DNA of 15,094 nucleotides, taken from NCBI GenBank assembly GCA_021324715.1, contig JAJPIN010000261.1:1-15094 (forward strand). Reading direction: 5' to 3'. Of this stretch, positions 6,922 to 13,928 are shown in pieces. The stretch's first letter is position 1. The number at the start of each line of letters is the position of its first letter. Below the pieces are notes generated by a model. It did no database searches and was not told the origin of the DNA. It was given only the letters and a program-made list of their open reading frames with translations. The DNA comes from Nitrososphaeria archaeon. GTDB lineage: Archaea > Thermoproteota > Nitrososphaeria > Nitrososphaerales > Nitrososphaeraceae. The translations under genes were made by a program, and so were the position numbers.

Positions 6922-8112
6922 ATGGGCCTTAATGCGATGATAATTTTAGAAGATGGTTCAACCTATCGTGGCATGGGTTTTGGCTATCCAAAGACGGTTG
7001 GCGGTGAATTTGTTTTTAATACAGGCATGGTTGGTTACACTGAGGCTTTAACTGATCCGTCGTATAAAGGACAAATATTGTGTATGACTTATCCACTCAT
7101 TGGAAACTATGGAGTCCCAAGCAGAACTATTATGGATGGATATGGATTACCAAAATATTTTGAATCTGATAGAATTCAAGTATCAGGATTAGTAGTTCAT
7201 GAGATCTCTAACGTAGCAAATCATAGAGATTGTCACGAAACTCTCGACCAATGGTTGTACAATGAAAAAATACCAGGAATTAGTGGGATTGATACTCGTG
7301 AATTGACGAAGAAAATCAGAATAAAGGGAGTCATGAAAGGGGCACTTTCAGTCTCGAAAAATCAAATAATCACAAGGAACTTAATAGATACTATTGAGGG
7401 TACCAAATATGAGGGGTACAACTTCATGTCTCAAGTATCCGTCGAAAAAACTATGGAATATGGAGACCCTTTCCTAGAGCCGATAGTATTAATTGATACC
7501 GGTACAAAAAACAGCATCATTCGTAATATTTTAGAAATGGGTTACAGGGTTATTCGAGTTCCATGGGATACTCCATTTAATGAAATTATTTCTCATAACC
7601 CAAAAGGTATTATAATAAGTAACGGCCCAGGTGATCCAAAAGTCTGCCACAGTACAATAGAGACAGTTGTTAAATTATTTAGCTCTTCATTGCCAATATT
7701 AGGAATATGTTTGGGTAACCAAATTATAGCACTAGCTGCAGGAGGTGATACATATAAGCTCAAGTTTGGACACAGAGGTCAAAATAAAGGTTGTACTAAT
7801 GTAGGCACCAATCAAACATTTATGACTACCCAAAATCACGGATATGGAGTAAAATCAAATACCCTCGGTAAAACTGGATTTAAAACATGGTACATTAATT
7901 CTGATGATAATACTATCGAGGGTATCAAACATGAATCAAAGCCAATAATTGCAGTGCAGTTTCATCCTGAAGCATCTCCTGGTCCTTACGATTGTATACA
8001 CATTTTCGAGAGTTTTAAAGATCTTATCGAAAATAAAGGTTCAAAGGAGAAATCCATTGAAATTGATAAATTTAAGGGAGGTGGCAAAATTTTCCAAAGA
8101 ATGAAACAATAA
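6922..8112 (+). CDS. carA: Carbamoyl-phosphate synthase small (glutaminase) subunit
   Basis: CarA hydrolyses glutamine and channels ammonia to CarB for carbamoyl phosphate, the precursor of pyrimidines and arginine. From ATG 6922 the product is 396 residues. The N-terminal domain has Leu-Glu-Asp-Gly, Gly-Met-Val-Gly-Tyr-Thr-Glu-Ala-Leu-Thr-Asp-Pro-Ser-Tyr and Tyr-Pro-Leu-Ile-Gly-Asn-Tyr-Gly. The class I glutamine amidotransferase domain has Asn-Gly-Pro-Gly-Asp-Pro, the nucleophile Cys263 in Gly-Ile-Cys-Leu-Gly-Asn, and His348 and Glu350 in Gln-Phe-His-Pro-Glu-Ala, completing the triad. The first residues line up position for position with E. coli CarA from ATG 6922; an in-frame ATG at 6886 would add 12 residues. 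The last codons contain a strong Shine-Dalgarno (8077-8083) that should serve carB, so the two genes would overlap by about 20 bases. Confidence 0.95.
   Translation: MGLNAMIILEDGSTYRGMGFGYPKTVGGEFVFNTGMVGYTEALTDPSYKGQILCMTYPLIGNYGVPSRTIMDGYGLPKYFESDRIQVSGLVVHEISNVANHRDCHETLDQWLYNEKIPGISGIDTRELTKKIRIKGVMKGALSVSKNQIITRNLIDTIEGTKYEGYNFMSQVSVEKTMEYGDPFLEPIVLIDTGTKNSIIRNILEMGYRVIRVPWDTPFNEIISHNPKGIIISNGPGDPKVCHSTIETVVKLFSSSLPILGICLGNQIIALAAGGDTYKLKFGHRGQNKGCTNVGTNQTFMTTQNHGYGVKSNTLGKTGFKTWYINSDDNTIEGIKHESKPIIAVQFHPEASPGPYDCIHIFESFKDLIENKGSKEKSIEIDKFKGGGKIFQRMKQ
8077..8083 (+). promoter_or_regulatory. Shine-Dalgarno for carB, followed by TTT instead of a start codon
   Basis: GGAGGTG inside the end of carA is a near-perfect ribosome-binding site. 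Seven bases downstream, the same spacing as at cofH, the codon at 8091 is TTT, followed in frame by the expected CarB N-terminus (Pro-Lys-Asn-Glu-Thr-Ile-Lys-Lys). A TTG or ATG would be expected there. Confidence 0.75.
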
Positions 8113-8165
8113 AGAAAACTATAGTGTTAGGCAGCGGAGCAATAAAAATCGGGGAAGCGGGCGAA
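8091..8165 (+). pseudogene. carB: 5' coding segment of carB, out of frame with the main ORF
   Basis: This 75-base stretch encodes the normal beginning of CarB: after TTT it reads Pro-Lys-Asn-Glu-Thr-Ile-Lys-Lys-Thr-Ile-Val-Leu-Gly-Ser-Gly-Ala-Ile-Lys and then Ile-Gly-Glu-Ala-Gly-Glu. The Gly-Ser-Gly loop is the nucleotide-proximal loop of the first synthetase half. The frame has no canonical start at the expected position; the only ATG, GTG or TTG before the break is a GTG at 8124. It runs into a TGA at 8178-8180 inside the 22-base insertion. The continuing sequence (Phe-Asp-Tyr-Ser-Gly-Ser-Gln) begins at 8188 one frame over. It is labelled a broken segment because it cannot be translated with the rest as written; it could be a 5' exon or a recoded start if expressed. 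Confidence 0.75.
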
Positions 8166-8188
8166 TGTCAGATATTCTGACCGCCAAT
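8164..8188 (+). other. 22-base hairpin insertion in carB, flanked by AAT direct repeats
   Basis: Between the codon for the last Glu of the first carB segment (8163-8165) and the Phe codon at 8188 there are 22 bases that no CarB should have. The core 8167-8185 is GTCAGATATTCTGACCGCC, with AAT on both sides (8164-8166 and 8186-8188), so the insert can be placed in four equivalent ways. GTCAGA and TCTGAC form a perfect 6-bp stem with a TAT loop. GGCG (8160-8163) can pair with CGCC (8182-8185), extending it to ten base pairs with a 3-base AAT bulge on the 5' side. Twenty-two is not a multiple of three, so it shifts the frame and introduces TGA. Possible natures are discussed in the findings. Confidence 0.8.
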
Positions 8189-8220
8189 TTGACTACTCCG
8201 GTTCGCAATGCCTCAAAGCC

Positions 8221-11200
8221 TTGTCGGAAGAAGGAATCAAGACAATACTGGTAAATCCAAATATTGCTACAATTCAAACAGATACGAGATTTGCAAGTAA
8301 GGTCTATTTGTTACCAGTTAATGGGTATTATATAAAGCAAATAATTGAAAAAGAAACTCCTGATTCAATAATGTTAGCTTTTGGGGGACAAACTGCACTA
8401 AACTGTGGAGTATCTTTACATGACGAAGGTGTAATAGACAAATATAAAATACAAGTTTTGGGAACTCCCATAAATAGCATAAAGATTACTGAAGACAGGC
8501 AACAATTTAAAACTGCTATGATAAAGAGTAACGTTCCTGTACTAGAAAGTTCCCCGGCGTATAATTTAAGGGAAGCTTTAGATGTTGCAAATAAATTAGG
8601 ATATCCAGTTATCATTAGAGTTGCATATACCTTAGGGGGCAAGGGAGGAGGAGTCGCGCATAATGAGTACGAACTGCAAGAAATTGTACAACGTGGACTA
8701 TCATTGAGTCTGGTAAATCAGGTTCTAATTGAAAAATATATTGGTAGTTGGAAACAAATTGAATATGAGATGATGAGGGATTGTACTGGTAACAGTGTTG
8801 CAATTTGCAATATGGAAAATGTATTAGGAATGAGAGTTCATACAGGAGACAATATTGTAATCGCGCCTTCACAGACCATTAATAATGAAGAATATCACAG
8901 ATTACGCTCTGCTGCCATTAGAGCAATTGATTATTGCGGCATCATAGGGGAATGCAATATTCAATTTGGTTTAGATCCGTCAAGCGAGTCTTATTGTGCA
9001 ATCGAAATAAATGCCAGACTTTCGAGATCATCAGCATTAGCGAGCAAAGCAACTGGATATCCACTGGCATACATGGCTGCAAAAATAGGTCTTGGTTACT
9101 CACTAACTGAACTAATCAACAGTATAACAAAGGCTACAACAGCTTGCTTTGAACCTTCACTAGATTATGTAGTCCTGAAAATGCCTAGATGGGATTTCAG
9201 AAAATTTGAATTGGCAAATAGAAGAATCGGTACAAGTATGAAGTCTGTTGGGGAAGTAATGGCAATCGGCAGATCATTCGAGGAAGTTTTACAAAAAGCA
9301 ATTAGGATGAATGATGCTGGTAAAATTGGCATAGTAGGAAATGACGAAAATTTAAAGGAAGAATTAGAATTAGTTGAGCAAAAGCTGTTGTATCCAAGTG
9401 ATGAAATTTTATTTGATGTTGTCAAGGCAATGAGATTGGGTATTCCCATATCGAGGATTAACAAACTTTCAACTATAGATTCATGGTTTTTATTTAAAAT
9501 CAAAAATGTCCTGGATTTATATGACAAAATACATGAAGTTGATGTATCTGATATTTCTGAGAATTTATTACGAAAGGCGAAAAAATATGGATTTTCAGAT
9601 TTACAAATTGGACAAGCTTTGGGCTTGAAGGAGATTAGTGTTCGGAAATTAAGACAAAAATTAGGTATCAATCCAGTGGTAAAACAAGTTGATACGTTGG
9701 CCGCAGAATGGCCTGCAAAAACAAATTATCTTTATTTAACTTATGGAGGAGATAAGGATGATATCATATTTAGAAAAGAGAAAAATTCTGTAATGGTTCT
9801 TGGCGCGGGTCCATATAGAATAGGTAGCAGTGTAGAATTTGACTGGGGTACTGTGAACATGGTATGGGGTCTGAAAAATAATGGCATAAAATCTGTGTCA
9901 GTTATTAACTGTAATCCTGAAACAGTGTCTACCGATTACGATATATCCGATAGACTTTATTTTGAAGAGTTATCATTGGAGCGAATTTTAGATATTTATG
10001 AAAAGGAAAACCCAAAAGGGATAGTCACATGTGTCGGAGGGCAGACGGCAAATAATCTTGTCCCAAAATTAGGACAACTAAATGTACGTATTATTGGTAC
10101 TGACAGTGTCCATACAGATATGGCTGAAAACAGAGAAAAATTCAGTCAATTACTCGATTCATTGAATATAAAACAACCCCCCTGGAATAAATTTACAAGC
10201 ATTGCTGAAGCCAAAATTTTTTCTCGAAATGTAGGATTCCCTGTACTAGTAAGACCTTCATATGTTTTAAGTGGGGCAGCTATGAAAGTGATTTGGAATG
10301 AAGACCAACTGGAGCGATATATAAACGAAGCCGCGCAAGTTAGCCCTGAATATCCAATTGTGATCAGCAAATTTTTTCAGGACTCGGCTGAAGTAGAAGT
10401 GGATGCAGTATGCAATGGAAATGACGTTATCATAGGTGCGCTAATTGAACATATTGATAATGCAGGTATTCATTCAGGAGATGCTATGATGTGCATACCG
10501 CCATGGAGATTAAACAGACAAACAATGAATACAATAGTAGATTACTCAAACCTGATAGCGAGAAAATTGAAGGTAAAGGGTCCGCTTAATATTCAATATC
10601 TAGTTAAAGATGAGGAAGTATATGTTATAGAGGCAAATGTCAGGGCATCAAGAACTACGCCATTTGTTTCAAAAATAGTTGGAATTAATCTAATTTCATT
10701 GGCCTCTAAAGCTATTATTAATGGTAGTTTGCCAGAGGGCCTTAATGAACCATGGTTAAGTATTAGCGGCTTTGGAATAAAAGTACCGCAGTTTTCATTT
10801 ATGCAATTAGAGGGTTCTGATATAGTGTTAGGAGTGGAAATGCAATCAACGGGAGAAGTTGCTTGTCATGGTAACAGTTTTTACGATGCTTTGTCAAAGG
10901 CTTATGAAGCAGCCGGATATAATTTACCACTTTCAGGATCTGCATTAATTACCATAGGAGGTCAAAAAAACAAAGCAAAAATGCATTCACTGATTTCACT
11001 CATAAATGCGATGAAGTTTAAGATTCTAGCAACGGAACATACAGCTGAATTTATTAAGAACAATATCACCACAAATGTGCAAGAAGTCCACAAAATAAGC
11101 GAACCGGTACGAAAACCAAATATTTCAGATCTTCTTTATGACAAGAAAATAGATTTCATTATAAATATTCCCTCAACGTCGACTATCGAAAAGTACGTCG

Positions 11201-11361
11201 GCATGCTGGATGATGAGTATCAAATCAGAAGAAAAGCTGTTGAGATGGGAATTCCGGTGCTTACCACAGTAGAGTCTGCAATTTCTTTCATACATTGCCT
11301 CGAGTGGAGAAATAAAAATAAACCATCAATAAATCCACTATCTAAATATCATCTTAACTAA
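8221..11361 (+). CDS. carB: Carbamoyl-phosphate synthase large subunit, main ORF (N-terminus cut off by frameshift)
   Basis: CarB makes carbamoyl phosphate from bicarbonate, CarA-derived ammonia and two ATP. The 1046-codon ORF holds nearly the whole protein: the first ATP-grasp half with Gly-Gly-Gln-Thr-Ala-Leu-Asn and the glycine-rich loop Leu-Gly-Gly-Lys-Gly-Gly-Gly (138-144), an oligomerisation region, the second half starting at Gly-Ala-Gly-Pro-Tyr-Arg-Ile-Gly (about 528-535), and a C-terminal MGS-like allosteric domain (about 900-1046). TTG 8221 is simply the first possible start in this frame. The same frame reads back without a stop to Phe-Asp-Tyr-Ser-Gly-Ser-Gln at 8188, so the true gene begins earlier, near 8091, and is interrupted by the 22-base insertion. 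Starting at 8221 would lose about 40 conserved residues, including the first beta strand and Gly-Ser-Gly loop. The stop overlaps the convergent metallophosphoesterase by four bases. Confidence 0.93.
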   Translation: MSEEGIKTILVNPNIATIQTDTRFASKVYLLPVNGYYIKQIIEKETPDSIMLAFGGQTALNCGVSLHDEGVIDKYKIQVLGTPINSIKITEDRQQFKTAMIKSNVPVLESSPAYNLREALDVANKLGYPVIIRVAYTLGGKGGGVAHNEYELQEIVQRGLSLSLVNQVLIEKYIGSWKQIEYEMMRDCTGNSVAICNMENVLGMRVHTGDNIVIAPSQTINNEEYHRLRSAAIRAIDYCGIIGECNIQFGLDPSSESYCAIEINARLSRSSALASKATGYPLAYMAAKIGLGYSLTELINSITKATTACFEPSLDYVVLKMPRWDFRKFELANRRIGTSMKSVGEVMAIGRSFEEVLQKAIRMNDAGKIGIVGNDENLKEELELVEQKLLYPSDEILFDVVKAMRLGIPISRINKLSTIDSWFLFKIKNVLDLYDKIHEVDVSDISENLLRKAKKYGFSDLQIGQALGLKEISVRKLRQKLGINPVVKQVDTLAAEWPAKTNYLYLTYGGDKDDIIFRKEKNSVMVLGAGPYRIGSSVEFDWGTVNMVWGLKNNGIKSVSVINCNPETVSTDYDISDRLYFEELSLERILDIYEKENPKGIVTCVGGQTANNLVPKLGQLNVRIIGTDSVHTDMAENREKFSQLLDSLNIKQPPWNKFTSIAEAKIFSRNVGFPVLVRPSYVLSGAAMKVIWNEDQLERYINEAAQVSPEYPIVISKFFQDSAEVEVDAVCNGNDVIIGALIEHIDNAGIHSGDAMMCIPPWRLNRQTMNTIVDYSNLIARKLKVKGPLNIQYLVKDEEVYVIEANVRASRTTPFVSKIVGINLISLASKAIINGSLPEGLNEPWLSISGFGIKVPQFSFMQLEGSDIVLGVEMQSTGEVACHGNSFYDALSKAYEAAGYNLPLSGSALITIGGQKNKAKMHSLISLINAMKFKILATEHTAEFIKNNITTNVQEVHKISEPVRKPNISDLLYDKKIDFIINIPSTSTIEKYVGMLDDEYQIRRKAVEMGIPVLTTVESAISFIHCLEWRNKNKPSINPLSKYHLN

Positions 11362-12143
11362 GCACAAAAGTTACAAACACCACTTAGAGTATTTTCATTT
11401 CCAATTATGGTTCCATCCATTGCTGCGATAAAACATTTATCTATTGTTCCCTTTCTCAATAATTTTTTCAAAATAGGCGAACTTATTATCTTATTTTTAA
11501 ATTTACCAGTACCATATGTATATTTGCTAAATGAAGGTATCAACACAACATCTAACGATCCACTTGTACTCGGAAATATGGATTCTTTTTTTACTTTTAA
11601 GAAAATCCAGATTTTTTGTCCATTCAAAATGCTATTTCCCCTAGAAAATGTAGGATGTATGTGTCCCATGATTATTTTATTAATATTAGACCTGAGCTCT
11701 GATGGAAAGGTATGTCCATGTGTTAAGAGAATGTCATCCAAAACCATTCCCTTAATCCCAATTAAGTCTACATTTTCTGGAGTAATTAATTCTAACCGTG
11801 AATCATGATTTCCAGGAATCAAATACACCTTACAGACTTCAGATAGCGAATGTAGAAAATTAGGTATAAGTGTCCAATCTTCCTTTTCTACCTTGTAGAA
11901 ATTGTTTTTTATATCACCAAGTAAAACAATAGAGTTTACATTTTTTGAAAATACAATATCTCTCAATTCAATTTCTATCTCTTTTATGATATGATACCAA
12001 TCGCTGGAAATCTCAGAATTCTGCAACCAATGGTTATTACCTAAATGTAAGTCGCTGATTACTAGGACCCTGTTTATTTTATCATTATCTAAAACATCAA
12101 TCAATAAAGCTGGTTTATTCTCAACTATATTGATTTGACTCAT
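11358..12143 (-). CDS. Calcineurin-like metallophosphoesterase (COG1407-like)
   Basis: A 261-residue cytosolic protein with all the motifs of the calcineurin-like fold: Ser-Asp-Leu-His-Leu-Gly (Asp31 and His33), Gly-Asp (76-77), Gly-Asn-His-Asp (111-114), Thr-His-Gly-His (141-144) and Gly-His-Ile-His-Pro (160-164). These ligate two metal ions. It most resembles the archaeal ICC-like phosphoesterase group, whose members act on nucleotides or nucleic acids; the substrate cannot be read from sequence. The tail after about residue 170 is less conserved and ends in Val-Cys-Asn-Phe-Cys-Ala, an unusual terminal cysteine pair. The ATG start lies 29 bases from a TATA-like element, suggesting a leaderless single-gene transcript. 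It is convergent with carB (4-base overlap) and divergent from the THUMP gene. Confidence 0.88.
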   Translation of the reverse strand: MSQINIVENKPALLIDVLDNDKINRVLVISDLHLGNNHWLQNSEISSDWYHIIKEIEIELRDIVFSKNVNSIVLLGDIKNNFYKVEKEDWTLIPNFLHSLSEVCKVYLIPGNHDSRLELITPENVDLIGIKGMVLDDILLTHGHTFPSELRSNINKIIMGHIHPTFSRGNSILNGQKIWIFLKVKKESIFPSTSGSLDVVLIPSFSKYTYGTGKFKNKIISSPILKKLLRKGTIDKCFIAAMDGTIIGNENTLSGVCNFCA

Positions 12144-12159
12144 TATGTGTTACTATATA

Positions 12160-12199
12160 TTATCTTGTATTAAAAACATTGGATTTTCTCACAAGATAA
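12160..12199. repeat. 9-bp perfect inverted repeat in a divergent intergenic region
   Basis: TTATCTTGT (12160-12168) is repeated inverted as ACAAGATAA (12191-12199) with 22 bases between. It lies in the 162-base space between the metallophosphoesterase (minus) and the THUMP gene (plus), and its left arm touches the probable TATA box of the former. It could be an operator or an RNA hairpin; nothing else recognisable lies in this space. Confidence 0.5.
12167..12176 (-). promoter_or_regulatory. Probable TATA box of the metallophosphoesterase gene
   Basis: On the minus strand TTTTTAATAC is centred about 29 bases before the ATG at 12143, the position expected for a leaderless archaeal mRNA. It overlaps the left arm of the inverted repeat by two bases. 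Confidence 0.45.
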
Positions 12200-12305
12200 G
12201 AATGAATCTACTCCAGACTGGTCATATTGAAAATATCGAGTTTAAAGAATGAATATTAGTGATTAGATGCATGCCAGAAGAGTTATTACTACTCATTAGT
12301 CATCA

Positions 12306-12836
12306 ATGGCGATGCATTACAATTTGCTCGTATCAACCTATAGGAACAGAGAAAGTGATGCACTTGATGAATTATCCCAGTTATTATATATACTGGGTGA
12401 CAAGGAATTCTCCATAGAGATTACTCCTATTTCAGGCATTATTCTGGCAAATACCCATCTTCATCCCTTCCAAATTGTGGAAGATAGTAAAGAATTGGTT
12501 AGAAGTGAACCATGGAGATTCAGGTATGTTTTGAGAATTATACCATTAGAAAAGATTTGCAAGGCAGAGATAAATGAGATTCATAAAGTGGTCAAACAGC
12601 TTTGCGGAAAAATAGACCAAAAAGAATCATTTATGGTCATGATAGAAAAAAGGCATACTAAATTGCGATCTAAGGAAATCATATCTACTGTGACTAGTGA
12701 TCTCGAAATGAAAGTCAATCTGGAGAATCCCAATTGGATAATATTGATCCAAATTATAAATAGGCTAGCCGGTGTTTCAATTCTCAGATCTACTCAAATA
12801 TTTAGCTCCGTGAAAGAGAAGATATCATCACAATGA
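12306..12836 (+). CDS. THUMP domain protein, Tan1-like tRNA acetylation partner
   Basis: A 176-residue protein made of a THUMP RNA-binding domain with its preceding module and no catalytic domain, the architecture of Tan1/THUMPD1. Those proteins bind tRNA and direct the acetyltransferase that forms N4-acetylcytidine. Supporting pattern: Asn-Leu-Leu-Val-Ser-Thr near the N-terminus, Leu-Gly-Asp (30-32), the THUMP hallmark Glu-Pro-Trp-Arg-Phe-Arg-Tyr-Val-Leu-Arg-Ile-Ile-Pro (68-80), Glu-Lys-Arg-His and Arg-Ser-Lys-Glu-Ile-Ile (114-126), and Asn-Pro-Asn-Trp (141-144). A 4-thiouridine synthase would carry extra domains, which are absent. ATG 12306 is followed two codons later by another ATG (12312); no clear Shine-Dalgarno is seen. 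The 3' end overlaps the convergent cgi121 gene by nine bases. The acetylation role is inferred from family. Confidence 0.8.
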   Translation: MAMHYNLLVSTYRNRESDALDELSQLLYILGDKEFSIEITPISGIILANTHLHPFQIVEDSKELVRSEPWRFRYVLRIIPLEKICKAEINEIHKVVKQLCGKIDQKESFMVMIEKRHTKLRSKEIISTVTSDLEMKVNLENPNWIILIQIINRLAGVSILRSTQIFSSVKEKISSQ

Positions 12837-13382
12837 AACAAGCGCCGCTTTTTCTGTTAGAATATTCAAAAATTCCTTAGTTGTGAAATCGCATTCTGGG
12901 AACTGCAATATCTCACATATTTTGATCATTTTATCCTTACGCGCATTCAATACAGATCTATTTTCTTTTACAAAGAGTTTACGCAAATATTTTATCGAAT
13001 GAATAATTGGACCTTTCGTCTCAGAAAGCAAGACGAAACATCCAGAATTGTTGTTTTTTATCCCGCCAATATTAATTGCCTTATCGACCTGATTGCTACA
13101 AATTAATCTCATCAGAAGCTCAATCTCTATTTTTTTAGAAATTTTTATTTTTCTCTTGTTAGATTCCAAAATAATCTTGATAATTTCAAAGATATGCCGT
13201 TTACCATAAATATAACTTGGATTAATCCCCTGAATCTTAACGTCTGGAAACTTTTTCCTAAATGTGGCAATTGTTGATCCTATGTCATCAATACGAAGAG
13301 TGTCTGTGCAAATAATTGCTATAAAGATGGAATCAATTTTATGCAAGGTGGAGCTACTAATACTTTTAATCTTTTCTTTCAT
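12828..13382 (-). CDS. cgi121: KEOPS complex subunit Cgi121
   Basis: Cgi121 binds the CCA end of tRNA and the Bud32 kinase within the KEOPS complex, which makes N6-threonylcarbamoyladenosine (t6A) at position 37 of ANN-decoding tRNAs. The 184-residue protein shows the family pattern: an N-terminal strand, then Gly-Ile-Asn-Pro-Ser-Tyr-Ile-Tyr-Gly-Lys-Arg-His-Ile (52-64; the conserved Asn-Pro...Gly...His motif), a helix, Glu-Ile-Glu-Leu-Leu-Met-Arg-Leu, and Asn-Gln-Val-Asp-Lys-Ala-Ile-Asn-Ile-Gly-Gly-Ile (97-108). A C-terminal helical stretch of some 40 residues beyond the core makes it longer than many archaeal Cgi121 (about 150). The ATG start has its own TATA box (13402-13409), although the moaD-like gene ends 33 bases upstream on the same strand. 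Sequence divergence makes this good but not certain. Confidence 0.72.
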   Translation of the reverse strand: MKEKIKSISSSTLHKIDSIFIAIICTDTLRIDDIGSTIATFRKKFPDVKIQGINPSYIYGKRHIFEIIKIILESNKRKIKISKKIEIELLMRLICSNQVDKAINIGGIKNNNSGCFVLLSETKGPIIHSIKYLRKLFVKENRSVLNARKDKMIKICEILQFPECDFTTKEFLNILTEKAALVSL

Positions 13383-13401
13383 ATCAAATTGAGTTTAATT
13401 A

Positions 13402-13409
13402 ATTTTAAA
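13402..13409 (-). promoter_or_regulatory. Probable TATA box of cgi121
   Basis: Minus-strand TTTAAAAT is centred about 23 bases before the cgi121 ATG, within the 33-base space after the moaD-like gene. It fits a separate leaderless transcript for cgi121. Confidence 0.5.
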
Positions 13410-13415
13410 GGTAGC

Positions 13416-13667
13416 TTAACCTCCATGAATTAGATTTGCAACAGTCACAATATCTCCAGTCTTGATTTTTCGATCCTTGCCGCATACCGATAAATCAACA
13501 CCATTTATCAAAATTAAGAGATTTTCTTTATCAATCAATTTAGAATTATTAATATTTTGGTCAAGTATGGAAAATATATTAGATAACATAATTTCTTTTT
13601 CATTAATCATGATATTGTCTCTGCCGCAATATTTCTTAATAGAACCCAAGAGCTTTAATGTAATCAA
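13416..13667 (-). CDS. MoaD/ThiS-family ubiquitin-like sulfur carrier
   Basis: An 83-residue beta-grasp protein ending in Leu-Ile-His-Gly-Gly. The terminal Gly-Gly is the feature that is adenylated and thiocarboxylated (or conjugated to lysines) in MoaD, ThiS and archaeal SAMP proteins. Other family traits are the N-terminal strand Ile-Thr-Leu-Lys-Leu-Leu-Gly, the central Leu-Ile-Leu-Ile-Asn-Gly-Val-Asp, and Lys-Thr-Gly-Asp-Ile-Val-Thr-Val before the tail. It could serve molybdopterin synthesis, tRNA thiolation or protein modification; no molybdopterin or thiamine gene is adjacent, so the role stays open. The start is TTG, 19 bases after the S17e stop on the same strand, with no close Shine-Dalgarno. 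Co-transcription with S17e is likely, and cgi121 follows after 33 bases. Confidence 0.82.
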   Translation of the reverse strand: MITLKLLGSIKKYCGRDNIMINEKEIMLSNIFSILDQNINNSKLIDKENLLILINGVDLSVCGKDRKIKTGDIVTVANLIHGG

Positions 13668-13686
13668 CTTCTGAGAAATTACCTAA

Positions 13687-13905
13687 TTATGAAGTATCGT
13701 CAACGATCTCCTCAATATTCTTATTCTGTTCTTTTGTTTGCTTGTTGATATATGAGGCAATATAACCGGCTATCTGATTTCTCAATTCTTTAGATCTCAC
13801 TTCTGCAATCTCGCCTATTGTTTTCTTGTTATGTTGAAAATCAACATTAAATTTATCAGGATATAGGTTTAAGAGCTCTGTCGATAGTTTTTTTACTCTA
13901 TTCAA
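13687..13905 (-). CDS. rps17e: Ribosomal protein S17e
   Basis: S17e is a small-subunit protein found only in archaea and eukaryotes. The 72-residue product carries the family core: Leu-Tyr-Pro-Asp-Lys-Phe, Asp-Phe-Gln-His-Asn-Lys-Lys, and Leu-Arg-Asn-Gln-Ile-Ala-Gly-Tyr-Ile (41-49). The C-terminal 20 residues are a polar tail, making it slightly longer than typical archaeal versions (about 60-65). The start is TTG; upstream in frame there is a stop (TAG) four codons earlier and no other start codon, so it is well determined. A strong TATA box is centred 28 bases before the TTG, consistent with leaderless expression. The moaD-like gene follows 19 bases downstream. Confidence 0.92.
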   Translation of the reverse strand: MNRVKKLSTELLNLYPDKFNVDFQHNKKTIGEIAEVRSKELRNQIAGYIASYINKQTKEQNKNIEEIVDDTS

Positions 13906-13928
13906 TATTTGACACTACTCATTAAGGA

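Noticed and set aside
8163..8190. Translational bypass (T4 gene 60-like hop) across the carB insertion
   Set aside because: A hop needs matching take-off and landing codons; the codon before the insert is GAA and the one ending it is CAA, so they do not match. Splicing, recoding or damage remain more likely.
8146..8220. Idea that CarB starts within the post-insertion frame upstream of 8221
   Set aside because: That frame contains no ATG, GTG or TTG between the TAA at 8143-8145 and TTG 8221, so no conventional longer start exists there.
9165..9671. A 168-codon open frame on the minus strand inside carB
   Set aside because: It is antisense to well-conserved CarB sequence, matches no family I know, and has no promoter-like upstream sequence; a shadow of the real gene.
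11407..11808. A 133-codon plus-strand frame
   Set aside because: It lies wholly opposite the metallophosphoesterase gene, whose metal motifs are intact; the plus-strand translation is low in charged residues and unlike a protein.
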